This document shows positions 17,301 through 25,096 of a stretch of DNA of 39,112 nucleotides, piece after piece (the stretch's first letter is position 1; each line of letters opens with the position of its first letter). The notes under the pieces were generated by a model that saw only the letters and a list, made by a program, of their open reading frames with translations, made no database searches and had not been told where the DNA came from. The DNA lies in assembly GCA_003235325.1 (NCBI GenBank), contig QJWQ01000159.1, positions 1 to 39,112 on the forward strand. Reading direction: 5' to 3'. The stretch is from Gammaproteobacteria bacterium (GTDB lineage Bacteria; Pseudomonadota; Gammaproteobacteria; Pseudomonadales; Porticoccaceae). The translations under genes and the position numbers were made by a program.

Positions 17301-19196
17301 GGCAATGGCATGCTGCTGTCGGAGCAAATCCGGTTGCTGGTGGCCTTTAATCACCTGCACATCTTTATCGATCCTGAACCCGATGCGGCGGCGGCCTTTG
17401 CCGAGCGCACACGGTTATTTGAACTGCCCAGGTCCAGTTGGGACGATTACGACCGAAACCTGATCTCGCCGGGGGGCGGCGTATTTTCACGGCAGGCCAA
17501 GTCGATCAGCCTGACTCCGGAGATTCGCTCGCGTTTTGGTATCGACGAACAACAGTTGACGCCCACCGCGCTGATTCAGAGACTGTTGCTGAGCGAGGTC
17601 GATCTGATCTGGAATGGCGGCATCGGCACCTATGTCAAGGCCTCCACGGAGTCTCATCAGGATGTCGGCGACCGTGTCAACGACAGCCTTCGGGTCGATG
17701 GCCGGGACCTGAAATGCAAGGTATTCGGCGAGGGTGGCAACCTGGGTATGACCCAGCGGGGACGAATAGAGTTCTGCCTTGCCGGCGGCGCCTGCAATAC
17801 TGATTTTATCGACAACGCCGCCGGGGTTGACTGCTCGGATCACGAGGTCAACATCAAGATCCTGCTCAATGCGCTGGTAGCCAATCAGGACCTCACCCCC
17901 AAGCAGCGCAACCAGTTGCTGGTGGACATGACCGATGATGTCGCCAGGCTGGTACTGCACAACAATTACCGCCAGACCCAGGCCATTACCCTGGCGCGTG
18001 AGCAGTGCCTGATCAATCTGCCGGAATACTGGCGCTGCATGTCCGACTGGGAAGCCGAGGGCAAGCTGCGCCGCAAGCTGGAATTTCTGCCCAATGACGA
18101 AACCATGGTTGATCGGACCAAGACCGGCAATGGTCTGACCCGACCGGAACTGGCGGTGCTGGTGTCATATGCCAAGATTCTGCTCAATGAAGCCCTGCTG
18201 GATTCCGACGTTCTCGATGATCCCTACATTGCCCGTGCTCTTGGCGACGGGTTTCCCGAACTGATCAACAATCGCTACAGCCAGGAGTTGCAGAACCATA
18301 GTCTGCGCCGGGAGATCATTGCCAACCAGTTGGCGAACGAGATCATCAACCTCATGGGGCTGAGTTTTCCTCACCGTCAGGCGGATTCCACCGGCGCCAG
18401 CATTCCGGAACTGGTCTGCGCCTATGTGGTGGCCAGGGATGTCTTCCATATCGACCGGATCTGGTCCGCCATTGAAGCGCTGGATTACGAGGTGAAGGCA
18501 ACGCTGCAGTCGCAACTGATGCTGGCGGTGATGCGCCTCGGGCGACGCACCTCCCGCTGGATTCTCCGCAACCGGCGCAATTGCCTCAAACCGGCCAGAG
18601 AAGTAGAAATACTGACACCGCTGCTTGCCGAGATCGATCGCCAGCTGCCCAACCTGCTCACCGGTGAATTGCTTGACGTCTGGCAGGCAGAGATTTCCCG
18701 ATTGACCGGGGAGGGCGTAAGTGATGAGGTGGCGCGAATCGTTGCCGGCTCCAACAGCCTCTATTTTGGCCTGGGCATTGCCGATATCAGCACCGAGGTA
18801 AATCAGCCTGTTGAACTGGTGGCAGAGATCTATTTCAGCCTGGGGGTTGAACTGGAACTGGACTGGTTTGCGGATCAGATCGTCAAACTCACACCGGTCA
18901 GCCGCTGGGAGGATTTCGCCCGTGAATCCTTTGTCGACGACCTGGAACTGCAGCGGCGCAGCCTTACCCGGGTCCTGCTGGGGGAGGGCGCGACCAGAGC
19001 CGATATCGAAGAAAACCTGGATCAGTGGCGTCAGTTCCAGCAACCACTGATCCAGCGCTGGCAACAGATGGTTCATGAGATTCACTCCGCCAAGGAACGG
19101 GATTTCTCCATGTTCTCGGTGGCCCTGCGGGAGCTGCTGGACCTGGTGCAGGCGACGGAGAACAGCGTCACCAGCCTGCCTTTTTGCCAGATCTGA
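14328..19196 (+). CDS. gdhB: NAD-specific glutamate dehydrogenase, 180 kDa class
   Basis: Oxidatively deaminates L-glutamate to 2-oxoglutarate and ammonia with NAD+, a catabolic entry for glutamate and arginine-derived carbon. The 1622 residues match the length I recall for P. aeruginosa GdhB (about 1620). The N-terminal ~700 residues are the regulatory, ACT-containing part. The catalytic domain (about 730-1230) has GGIRWSDR, VKNAVIVPTGAKGGF with the conserved lysine at residue 848, and the dinucleotide-binding GIGDMAGDVFGNGML. A helical C-terminal domain completes it. I chose ATG at 14328, with AGGGGT 7-9 bases upstream and family-like N-terminus, rather than the longer frame to 14223. It is divergent from moxR and 140 bases upstream of pyrD. 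A second, shorter class of NAD-GDH lies at 29825-32752. Confidence 0.96.
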   Translation: MDQVTEGDFLEELEQRIRRDYPPETAGRIVPFARELFQLFPIAELADEPINDVVGFVGGFWVFMQKVDLDSPKIRIFNPTLEEDNWISASTNIFLLQRDMPFIVDSVRLELNRRGFDIQTIKSRVFRVARDQNGNLQRVDYQGGAGDTRPEAAVFIQTNLFTAEDEQADLKSELAAILGDVGAVTDDYQSMVARLDEVVEEFTCNYAKLPQDTLDEVAAFLQWVRNGHFTFLGSSEYLFSGQGDDRVLSYRAERQLGIFRHRLSNVESLTFSELNPGMQAFYDSDEPLVFTKSSVRSRVHRAAHSDYIVIKRYDPDGAVIGEYRFMGLYTSPVYTLSPFSIPLIRRKVERVMSLSGLSANGHDGKALRQLIEVHPRDELFHSQVDELFRTLIGIWQINERRKVRFFMRPDPFGKFISCLVYMPKDVYSTEVRLKIEHYLVQEFEASESEFTTYFPESILARTHFIFRIHNERYRQADSKELEHRITHFTHDWSDDLAHAALEAWGDEQGRQKARRYRDAFPASYRDHFDPRSAVHDIELFETLKDEKNIAMMFYQPTGNEQNIMRFKLFHRDTQLELSLIVPMLENLGFRVLGEHPYRLTVEEQGDIWLHDFTLRFGLNVQVDVSQVRGTFQEAFAAVWSGETENDSFNKLVVGARLDWRSVAMLRLYARYFKQLGTTLGQSFIADTLATHLEISRNLVALFRASFDPRIVEHGSESSDRPDRLRAKVTEALVHVANLNEDQVLRNLLELISATRRTNFFQTDADGNYHGYLSVKLAPREITSAPEPRPLYEIFVYSPRFEGVHLRAGKVARGGIRWSDRLQDYRTEVLGLVKAQQVKNAVIVPTGAKGGFVAKQLERTASREAFLEEGVACYRLFIQGLLDITDNIIDGEVVPPASVVIRDDPDPYLVVAADKGTATFSDIANEISGNYKHWLGDAFASGGSQGYDHKKMGITARGAWVAVQRHFRELGRNTQTEPFTVIGIGDMAGDVFGNGMLLSEQIRLLVAFNHLHIFIDPEPDAAAAFAERTRLFELPRSSWDDYDRNLISPGGGVFSRQAKSISLTPEIRSRFGIDEQQLTPTALIQRLLLSEVDLIWNGGIGTYVKASTESHQDVGDRVNDSLRVDGRDLKCKVFGEGGNLGMTQRGRIEFCLAGGACNTDFIDNAAGVDCSDHEVNIKILLNALVANQDLTPKQRNQLLVDMTDDVARLVLHNNYRQTQAITLAREQCLINLPEYWRCMSDWEAEGKLRRKLEFLPNDETMVDRTKTGNGLTRPELAVLVSYAKILLNEALLDSDVLDDPYIARALGDGFPELINNRYSQELQNHSLRREIIANQLANEIINLMGLSFPHRQADSTGASIPELVCAYVVARDVFHIDRIWSAIEALDYEVKATLQSQLMLAVMRLGRRTSRWILRNRRNCLKPAREVEILTPLLAEIDRQLPNLLTGELLDVWQAEISRLTGEGVSDEVARIVAGSNSLYFGLGIADISTEVNQPVELVAEIYFSLGVELELDWFADQIVKLTPVSRWEDFARESFVDDLELQRRSLTRVLLGEGATRADIEENLDQWRQFQQPLIQRWQQMVHEIHSAKERDFSMFSVALRELLDLVQATENSVTSLPFCQI

Positions 19197-19336
19197 ACCG
19201 CCTCATCTGAGCTCTCCGGTGCCAGATCAGGGCGCCGGCCGGGGCGAAAGCCTCAACCGTCAACACTGCCCGGGCGGGATCGCATTCACTGTCTCGATCC
19301 ATTATCCTTGCGCCGCCACTGATTGCCGAGGTATCC

Positions 19337-20365
19337 ATGTACAACGTCCTGCGACAAGCCCTGTTCTGCCTGCCCCCGGAAACTTCCCATGAGCTGGCGC
19401 TGGATGCCATCGGCTGCGCCGAACGCCTGGGATTGCTGCGGCTGGCGGTGAAGCGGCCACCCGATGCGCCGGTGGAGGTCATGGGACTCCAGTTCAGCAA
19501 CCCGGTGGGTCTGGCGGCCGGACTCGACAAGAATGGTGACTATTTCAACGGCCTCGGCGCCCTGGGATTCGGCTTTGTCGAAATTGGCACGGTAACGCCG
19601 CGGCCCCAGCCCGGCAACCCCCGACCTCGCCTGTTCCGGCTGCCACAGCATCAGGCCGTCATCAATCGTATGGGCTTCAATAACCTGGGCATAGATCACT
19701 TGCTGGCCCAGGTCAAAAAGCGCCGCTACCAGGGGATTCTCGGCATTAACCTGGGCAAGAATTTCGATACTCCGGTGGAGAAGGCGGCCAATGATTACCT
19801 GGTGGGCATGAATAAGGCATGGCCCCATGCGGATTACATCACCGTCAACCTGTCCTCCCCCAATACACCGGGTCTGCGGGATCTACAGTTTGGCGACAAC
19901 CTGAAAAACCTGCTGATTCGTCTCAGGGGCGAGCAGGAAATGTTGGCGGACAGGCACGGTTACTACGTGCCCCTGGCGGTAAAAATTGCGCCGGACATGA
20001 ACGAGGAGCAGCTCCGGGAGATCGCTGTGCTGCTGGTCAAGCTCGGCATCGACGGCGTTATCGCCACCAACACCACCATCGCCAGAACCGGTGTCGAGGA
20101 CTCGCCCCTGGCTGTGGAGGCCGGCGGTCTCAGCGGCCAACCGGTTCGGGAAAAATCGACGCAGGTGATTCGGCAACTGGCCAGCGCCCTGGACGGCGCC
20201 CTGCCCATTATCGGCGTCGGTGGCATCTGCAGCGGTGCCGATGCGGTGGAGAAAATAGAGGCCGGCGCCAGCCTGGTGCAGATCTATACCGGATTCATCT
20301 ACAGGGGACCGGCGCTGGTTCGGGAAGCGGTTGAGGCCATTGCCGGCCGCCAGGCAGCGACTTAG
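19337..20365 (+). CDS. pyrD: Dihydroorotate dehydrogenase, quinone-dependent (class 2)
   Basis: Oxidises dihydroorotate to orotate in pyrimidine synthesis, passing electrons to the quinone pool from the inner face of the membrane. The 342-residue length, the N-terminal amphipathic extension ([15 protein letters not shown]), [10 protein letters not shown] at 58-67, the catalytic serine (Ser174) in [11 protein letters not shown], and the C-terminal FMN phosphate loop IGVGGI...G identify class 2 PyrD. The ATG has GAGGT 5 bases upstream. It follows gdhB in the same direction after 140 bases; whether they are co-transcribed is not clear. Assignment is very secure. Confidence 0.97.
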   Translation: MYNVLRQALFCLPPETSHELALDAIGCAERLGLLRLAVKRPPDAPVEVMGLQFSNPVGLAAGLDKNGDYFNGLGALGFGFVEIGTVTPRPQPGNPRPRLFRLPQHQAVINRMGFNNLGIDHLLAQVKKRRYQGILGINLGKNFDTPVEKAANDYLVGMNKAWPHADYITVNLSSPNTPGLRDLQFGDNLKNLLIRLRGEQEMLADRHGYYVPLAVKIAPDMNEEQLREIAVLLVKLGIDGVIATNTTIARTGVEDSPLAVEAGGLSGQPVREKSTQVIRQLASALDGALPIIGVGGICSGADAVEKIEAGASLVQIYTGFIYRGPALVREAVEAIAGRQAAT

Positions 20366-20415
20366 GGGATTCTTGAGAGCAGGTAAAGGGCAGGGGACTG
20401 GTGGGATTCTTTTAT

Positions 20416-20447
20416 TGGTGGGCGCTTGTAGTGGTGGGCACTTGAAA
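20416..20447. repeat. 16 bp imperfect tandem repeat after pyrD
   Basis: TGGTGGGCGCTTGTAG is followed directly by TGGTGGGCACTTGAAA (13 of 16 bases the same). It lies in the 232-base gap between convergent pyrD and bfd. The rest of the gap becomes very AT-rich toward bfd, with a small TTGATTT/AAATCAA inverted repeat at its end (20584-20601). Confidence 0.5.
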
Positions 20448-20597
20448 CCCGGGATTCGACTCTTTGGCAATTGACTGCTGATGCATCATTACGAGGTGCA
20501 TGCGAGGTGGTAATCCAATAAGCGAGTGGCCATTACCACGACTCGATCAATAAAGTAAAATATAAATAGAAGACGGTAACCTATTGATTTAAAAAAA

Positions 20598-20816
20598 TCA
20601 AGCAGCCGGTTCCCAGACGCTGGTTCCGCCTGTCACATCACTCGTGACGATTTCCTGAACCGCCTCTGCCAGCACCGCACGGGCATGGGGGCCGCACTGG
20701 CCACAGTGGGTGGCCACGCCCAGCCGGGCACCTAATTCCCTGATCGTGGTGGCGCCATTGGCCACTTCCTGGCGAATACGGCTGTCGGTAATGCCGCGAC
20801 AGATACAGACATACAT
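20598..20816 (-). CDS. bfd: Bacterioferritin-associated ferredoxin
   Basis: Small [2Fe-2S] protein that reduces the heme of bacterioferritin so that stored ferric iron is released. The 72 residues start MYVCICRGIT and carry the four cluster cysteines in the order Cys4, Cys6, then THCGQC (about 38 and 41), exactly the Bfd pattern. ATG at 20816 was chosen because GGAGG lies 10 bases upstream; the TTG three codons earlier abuts that site. A promoter with a Fur box over its -35 lies directly upstream, so expression should rise on iron starvation. Its partner bfr lies 1 kb away on the other strand. The protein has a C-terminal extension of about ten residues beyond the typical 64. Confidence 0.95.
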   Translation of the reverse strand: MYVCICRGITDSRIRQEVANGATTIRELGARLGVATHCGQCGPHARAVLAEAVQEIVTSDVTGGTSVWEPAA

Positions 20817-20838
20817 AAGTAACAAGCCTCCAAATGCG

Positions 20839-20868
20839 AGTGTAGGTGCAAATGATAATGATTGTCAA
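20839..20868 (-). promoter_or_regulatory. Promoter of bfd
   Basis: On the minus strand a perfect -35, TTGACA (20863-20868), is followed after 18 bases by TACACT (20839-20844), four of six matches to TATAAT. The leader to the bfd ATG is short and contains GGAGG. Confidence 0.65.
20853..20867. promoter_or_regulatory. Fur box over the bfd -35 element
   Basis: TGATAATGATTGTCA matches the 7-1-7 Fur consensus TGATAATNATTATCA at all but one position. It overlaps the -35 hexamer and the spacer of the bfd promoter, the usual place for repression by Fe-Fur. Confidence 0.8.
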
Positions 20869-21004
20869 TTGCGCCTGCGGGGGCGGCTCAAGAGATTCAG
20901 GAAGATTGCGTCAGGCTATTGCAATTGGCGGATACCGGGTTATGGTTGCGGCACCTGTTACACAGTAATCCGGTTCTGAAAAAGCACTCGAATGGGAGAG
21001 ACCT

Positions 21005-21739
21005 ATGATCATCAGGAATCACAGTGTCGATATTGAAACGCCAACCGGTGTTATGCGCACCTACGTCTACCAGCCCGCGGTTGCCGGCCGCTATCCCGGC
21101 CTGATCTTCTATTCCGAGATTTTCCAGCAGACCCAGCCCATTGCCCGGGCTGCGGCCATCATGGCCGGTCACGGTTTTATCGTGCTGGTGCCGGAAGTGT
21201 TCCATGAACTCAACGGGATTGGCACCGTCCTGGCCTACGACGACGCCGGCAAGGACAAGGGCAACAGCGACAAGTTTGCCAAGCCACTGGAAGATCACGA
21301 TTCCGATACCCAGGCCATGCTCAATCACCTGGGGACACTGCCCGATTACAGCGGCAAGGCCGGTGTCATGGGTGTCTGTATTGGCGGCCACCTGGCGTTT
21401 CGGGCAGCACTCAATCCCGCTATCCTCGCCTCTGCCTGCCTGTACGCCACGGATATCCACTCAGATACCCTGCCGGCCCGGGGCAAGAATTCCCTGGCGC
21501 GTTGCGGCGAGATTCAGGGCGAACTGTTGATGGTCTGGGGCCGGCAGGACCCCCACGTGCCCACCGAGGGCCGGCAAAAGGTTTACCAGGCGCTGTGCGA
21601 CGATGTGGTGAACTTTACCTGGCACGAATTCAACGCCCAGCACGCCTTTATGCGGGACGAGGGCGACCGCTACGACCCGGCCCTGGCGCTGCGGGTCTAC
21701 CAGATGTCGGTGGACCTGTTTAAACGAACCCTGGCGTAG
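21005..21739 (+). CDS. Dienelactone hydrolase family protein
   Basis: Alpha/beta-hydrolase of the DLH group, 244 residues, cytoplasmic. The nucleophile is Cys125 in GVCIGGH, with Asp182 (GRQDPHVP) and His213 (NAQHAF) completing the triad, and Glu38 in the SEIF motif that activates the cysteine in true dienelactone hydrolases. The start ATG has GGGAG about 6 bases upstream. Family members act on dienelactones or other small esters; no aromatic-degradation genes are nearby, so the substrate cannot be named. The gene lies between bfd (divergent) and bfr (same strand, 83 bases downstream), so it may share the Fur-controlled intergenic region, but the Fur box is 138 bases before its start. Confidence 0.9.
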   Translation: MIIRNHSVDIETPTGVMRTYVYQPAVAGRYPGLIFYSEIFQQTQPIARAAAIMAGHGFIVLVPEVFHELNGIGTVLAYDDAGKDKGNSDKFAKPLEDHDSDTQAMLNHLGTLPDYSGKAGVMGVCIGGHLAFRAALNPAILASACLYATDIHSDTLPARGKNSLARCGEIQGELLMVWGRQDPHVPTEGRQKVYQALCDDVVNFTWHEFNAQHAFMRDEGDRYDPALALRVYQMSVDLFKRTLA

Positions 21740-21822
21740 ACTGACAGCCTGCCCGTGTAGAGCACGCCGGACCCCTTACCCTGAATCCAAACTATAAATT
21801 CCTGACTGCATTCGGAGGCCCC

Positions 21823-22287
21823 ATGCAAGGTGACCAGAAAGTCATCGATTATCTCAACAGCGTGCTCACCAATGAGCTGACCGCCATCAACCAGTATTTT
21901 CTTCACGCCCGCATGTACAAGAACTGGGGCCTGGAAAAACTCAACGACAAGGAATACCACGAGTCCATCGACGAGATGAAACACGCCGATGCCCTGATCG
22001 AGAGAATCCTGTTTCTGGAGGGTCTGCCCAACCTGCAAAAGCTGGACAAGTTACTCATTGGTGAAAACACACAGGAGATGCTCCAGTGCGACCTGAAGCT
22101 GGAAGTGACGGGCGTACCCCTGCTGAAGGAAGCCATCGCTTACTGCGAATCCGTGGCGGATTACGTCTCCCGGGAACTGTTCGCCTCGATCCTGGCCAGC
22201 GAGGAGGAACATATCGACTGGCTGGAAACCCAGCTGGACCTGATCAAAAGGGTGGGGTTGCAGAATTACCAGCAGTCGATGATGTAA
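21823..22287 (+). CDS. bfr: Bacterioferritin (heme-binding)
   Basis: Iron-storage protein that forms a 24-subunit shell, oxidises ferrous iron and stores it as a mineral. All six ferroxidase ligands are in their standard positions: Glu18, Glu51, His54, Glu94, Glu127 and His130. Met52, the ligand of the inter-subunit heme, is also present, so this is a full catalytic, heme-binding Bfr and not a degenerate subunit. Length is 154 residues, the usual size is 155-160. The ATG has GGAGG 4-5 bases upstream. A TATAAA (21793-21798) is a possible -10 element but has no good -35. It pairs functionally with bfd on the other strand. Confidence 0.97.
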   Translation: MQGDQKVIDYLNSVLTNELTAINQYFLHARMYKNWGLEKLNDKEYHESIDEMKHADALIERILFLEGLPNLQKLDKLLIGENTQEMLQCDLKLEVTGVPLLKEAIAYCESVADYVSRELFASILASEEEHIDWLETQLDLIKRVGLQNYQQSMM

Positions 22288-22654
22288 GCCGCCCAGGGCT
22301 GTACATGCCCCTTTCTAACCGCTGTACGCTTGCTCTTGTCCCGCGCCAGGCTCATTAAACCGCCCCTGTGCCGGGCAAGGTGGCGAGAGGAACTGACCGG
22401 TTCGACGTTTCGGGTTGGATACGCTTGGGCCAGTTATGAAACTGTAGACGGGTCTGAACCCGTTAGCCGGGTCTCTTTATCCAAGCGCTGTAGCCGGAAT
22501 TATTCAAAGGCGCTGAAGCCGGGATGTCCTGTCCGGGTCTTATCCTGATAGAGCTTTGCAATGGGCTCCTTGTCTTCATCGAATGATAAAATGGCGCAAA
22601 TTGCCTCGAGAATAATTCGACAGAATGACTATTGAGCGATATGCCAACGGTCTG
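22288..22654. other. 367-base gap between convergent bfr and flavoprotein genes
   Basis: No gene seen. It contains a weak GGGC/GCCC hairpin just after bfr and an ACGGGT/ACCCGT stem (22448-22463) without a T-run. No strong terminator, repeat family or RNA gene was recognised. Confidence 0.5.
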
Positions 22655-23911
22655 TCATGGCGTTGTTGATTCCGAGGATAATTTTTCAAGGTATTGGTGA
22701 AGGTGTCGAGCGATATACCGTGCATCGTCCTCAGTGCCGTGGATAAAGCTGGATTTGCGCCGGCGCAGAAACGGTAATCCGATCGTATACAGACCGGGAG
22801 CCTTTACCACGCCACCGTCGTGGCGCAATTTCCCCTTGCGGTCGAGAACCGGAACGTCGAGCCAGCTATAGTCCGGCTGATAGCCCGTGGCCCACAGGAC
22901 GGTATTAATGTCCCGATCTCTCAATTTGAGTTGCAGGCAGGGAGATGCATCGACTGCGGTCCGGGGAAACCGCTCCGGTGGAGCGAGCCCGGCGTCTTCC
23001 GGTAGAGAGGCTGCCCACTCGTCCAGCGTGTTCAGCAATCGCCCCATCTTCAGATCGGCGAGTGCACAGACATTGCGCAGGGAGCCGGAAAAAAATGCCG
23101 TCCCGTTGGCGATGCTCATGAAGCGACCCACCAGCCTGATACCGAGAGAGGTCATGGTGTTAAGGTCCAGTATCTGCCGTTCACGGGAGCCCACCAGTTG
23201 TGGCGAGGGCAGGTTGCGACCGCGAACGATATCATCGATATCGTCCAGGCCCTCGTCGAGCACACCGGCAGCATGCAGCCACCACTGTATATCTCTGCCG
23301 CGATACAGCCTGGGCATACGCACATGTTCGCCCACAGCGAGTGTCACCGGGCGACCGGACTGGTGAATTTCCGCGGCCAATTGCAATCCCGTCGCCGAGG
23401 CCCCTACCACCAGAACACCACCCTCCGGTAGCTGATCTGGCGAGCGGTAGTTGCTGGGAGCAACCGACTGAATGTGTTGCGGCAGATCGGCGGCGATCCG
23501 GGGTACTGCGGGCAGGTTACAGGCACCACTGGCGATTACCAGGGTCTTGCAATGCCAAGCGCCACACCCGGTGTTCACCTGGTAGCCGTCACCGGCAGGC
23601 GCTACCCGGATAACCCGGGTGTGTGTCCTGACAGGAGCACGGCTGACCCGGGCGTAATCATCGATAAAGGCAATAACCTCCGCCATGGTCATGTAGCCAT
23701 CCGGTTCGCTGCCGCCATAGGAATAGCCCGGCAACGTGCTCTGCCAGTTGGGGGTGAGCAAGGTTAACGATGGCCATCGTTCATGCCGCCAGGAGTTGCC
23801 CACCTCGCCGCGCTCAAGGACAACATGTTCAATGTCCAATTCGGACAGGCAATAGCTGACGGCAAGGCCGGCATGGCCGGCACCAATGACGACGGTGTCG
23901 ATCCTGGTCAC
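22655..23911 (-). CDS. FAD/NAD(P)H-dependent monooxygenase-like oxidoreductase (CzcO type)
   Basis: Two-dinucleotide-fold flavoprotein of 418 residues. An FAD-binding GAGHAG motif begins at residue 10, and a second nucleotide-binding motif, GASATG, lies at about 170-175. The ATGYQPDYSW motif near residue 340 is typical of the flavin monooxygenase/CzcO group. Such enzymes oxygenate small organic substrates or act as NADPH oxidoreductases; the substrate cannot be deduced. The start is GTG at 23911 with no strong ribosome binding site, 28 bases after the OsmC stop, so it is probably the last gene of the metY-CoA-osmC group or at least of an osmC transcript. Its end is convergent with bfr. Confidence 0.87.
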   Translation of the reverse strand: MTRIDTVVIGAGHAGLAVSYCLSELDIEHVVLERGEVGNSWRHERWPSLTLLTPNWQSTLPGYSYGGSEPDGYMTMAEVIAFIDDYARVSRAPVRTHTRVIRVAPAGDGYQVNTGCGAWHCKTLVIASGACNLPAVPRIAADLPQHIQSVAPSNYRSPDQLPEGGVLVVGASATGLQLAAEIHQSGRPVTLAVGEHVRMPRLYRGRDIQWWLHAAGVLDEGLDDIDDIVRGRNLPSPQLVGSRERQILDLNTMTSLGIRLVGRFMSIANGTAFFSGSLRNVCALADLKMGRLLNTLDEWAASLPEDAGLAPPERFPRTAVDASPCLQLKLRDRDINTVLWATGYQPDYSWLDVPVLDRKGKLRHDGGVVKAPGLYTIGLPFLRRRKSSFIHGTEDDARYIARHLHQYLEKLSSESTTP

Positions 23912-23939
23912 TGGTAAGAACTTCGAGGGTCAGGCAGCC

Positions 23940-24500
23940 CTATTTCACCTCGACCTTTACGTTGGTCGGATTGGCGACGATGTCGAATACGGCCGATCGT
24001 TTTTGTGATTGGGCTACCACGGCCTCGATGTCTTCTTTTGACGCATCGGCATCAATTTCGTAAGTAACTTTAATGCCGTCGAAACCGTTGCGTATATCGG
24101 CGTCGATACCCAGGATGCCCTGTATATCCATGTCCGCCTCCAGGGTCGCCTTTACCGAGTTCAGCTTGATTTTGCGATTCTCTGCCACGGCGGCAATACC
24201 TGCAGTCAGGCATCCGGCCAGACCCACCAGGACAAACTCAACGGGAGTCGCGCCCTTATCCGCCGACGCAAAAATCTCCGGGTGATCCGAATCAAAATTG
24301 AATTCCTTGCGGTGCCGCTGCTCTTCGCCAAGGCCATAAAAACCTTCCACAGACGAAGTGGAGTGGGTTCCATCTTCCCACGAGCATGTCGCCCGCCATT
24401 TAAATTGTGCAGCAGCCGGCGCCTCGGTCAACGCTTCTCTGGCTCCGAGCAGTGCCGCCACATTGACACCATTAATCAAAGGGGTGATTTCCTCTGTCAT
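23940..24500 (-). CDS. OsmC/Ohr superfamily protein
   Basis: Small protein of 186 residues with the OsmC fold. Cys97, in GLAGCLTAG, is the peroxidatic cysteine position of the family. At the second cysteine position the sequence reads KRSAVFDIV, so a resolving cysteine is missing; from memory, this is normal in the wider OsmC family with serine there. This suggests a thiol-dependent redox role other than classical Ohr hydroperoxide reductase. A 30-residue N-terminal extension precedes the core. The ATG has CAGGAG 7 bases upstream. It is 119 bases from the CoA-binding gene upstream and 28 bases from the flavoprotein downstream. Confidence 0.88.
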   Translation of the reverse strand: MTEEITPLINGVNVAALLGAREALTEAPAAAQFKWRATCSWEDGTHSTSSVEGFYGLGEEQRHRKEFNFDSDHPEIFASADKGATPVEFVLVGLAGCLTAGIAAVAENRKIKLNSVKATLEADMDIQGILGIDADIRNGFDGIKVTYEIDADASKEDIEAVVAQSQKRSAVFDIVANPTNVKVEVK

Positions 24501-24619
24501 AAGACTCTCCTGAGAATCTATTCTGATTTTTTGGGGGAGGAACTATAGCACAGGGAGCGATGCCCGCTCAGTCAATTCAGAACAGCTCTTGTGTAAAAAA
24601 TGCGACACCTGCAAATGAG

Positions 24620-25096
24620 TCACACGGACCTGGCGCGACGGGCAGATATCCTGCCGGTGTTCAGTCCAAACCAGTGCATTCGACCGAGGTAACGGGCGTG
24701 CTCAACCTTTAGACAGCGATCCATGACCACGTCCAGTCCCGCTTCAAAGGCTATGCCTGCACCCTCGGCATTGATTACCCCGAACTGCAGCCAGAGGCAT
24801 CTGGCGCCGATAGCAATGGCGTCGCGCGCAATTGCCGGTACCGCGTCCGGCAGCCGGAATACATTGACGATATCGACCCGCCCGGGAATTTCCCCGAGGG
24901 AGGGGTAGCACTTGAGGTCCAGAATTTCGGCTTCGACCGGGTTGACTGGCACAACCCGGTAGCCATGGTACTTCAAATAGCGCCCGACAAAATTGCTGGC
25001 GCGCAGTTCCTTGCCGGAGAGACCAACGATAGCGACGGTCTTCAGGTCAAGTGCAGCCCGAATTACCTCCGGGTCCTGGTAAATTTCGTGTTTCAT
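24620..25096 (-). CDS. CoA-binding domain protein (YccU-like)
   Basis: A stand-alone Rossmann-type CoA-binding domain (CoA_binding_2 type) of 158 residues, like E. coli YccU. The nucleotide loop is in TVAIVGLSGKELRASN (20-35), followed by the VPVNP strand near residue 50 and an LWLQFGV segment, both typical. Its molecular role is not established. The start ATG overlaps the metY stop by four bases (ATGA), so it is translationally coupled to the sulfur-assimilation gene. This gives a reasonable hint of a link to the acyl-CoA/O-acyl-homoserine step, but that is inference. Confidence 0.88.
   Translation of the reverse strand: MKHEIYQDPEVIRAALDLKTVAIVGLSGKELRASNFVGRYLKYHGYRVVPVNPVEAEILDLKCYPSLGEIPGRVDIVNVFRLPDAVPAIARDAIAIGARCLWLQFGVINAEGAGIAFEAGLDVVMDRCLKVEHARYLGRMHWFGLNTGRISARRARSV

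Noticed and set aside
20584-20601. TTGATTT/AAATCAA hairpin at the end of bfd as a terminator
   Set aside because: The T-run forms part of the stem and loop, there is no separate U-tract, and the stem has almost no G-C pairs.
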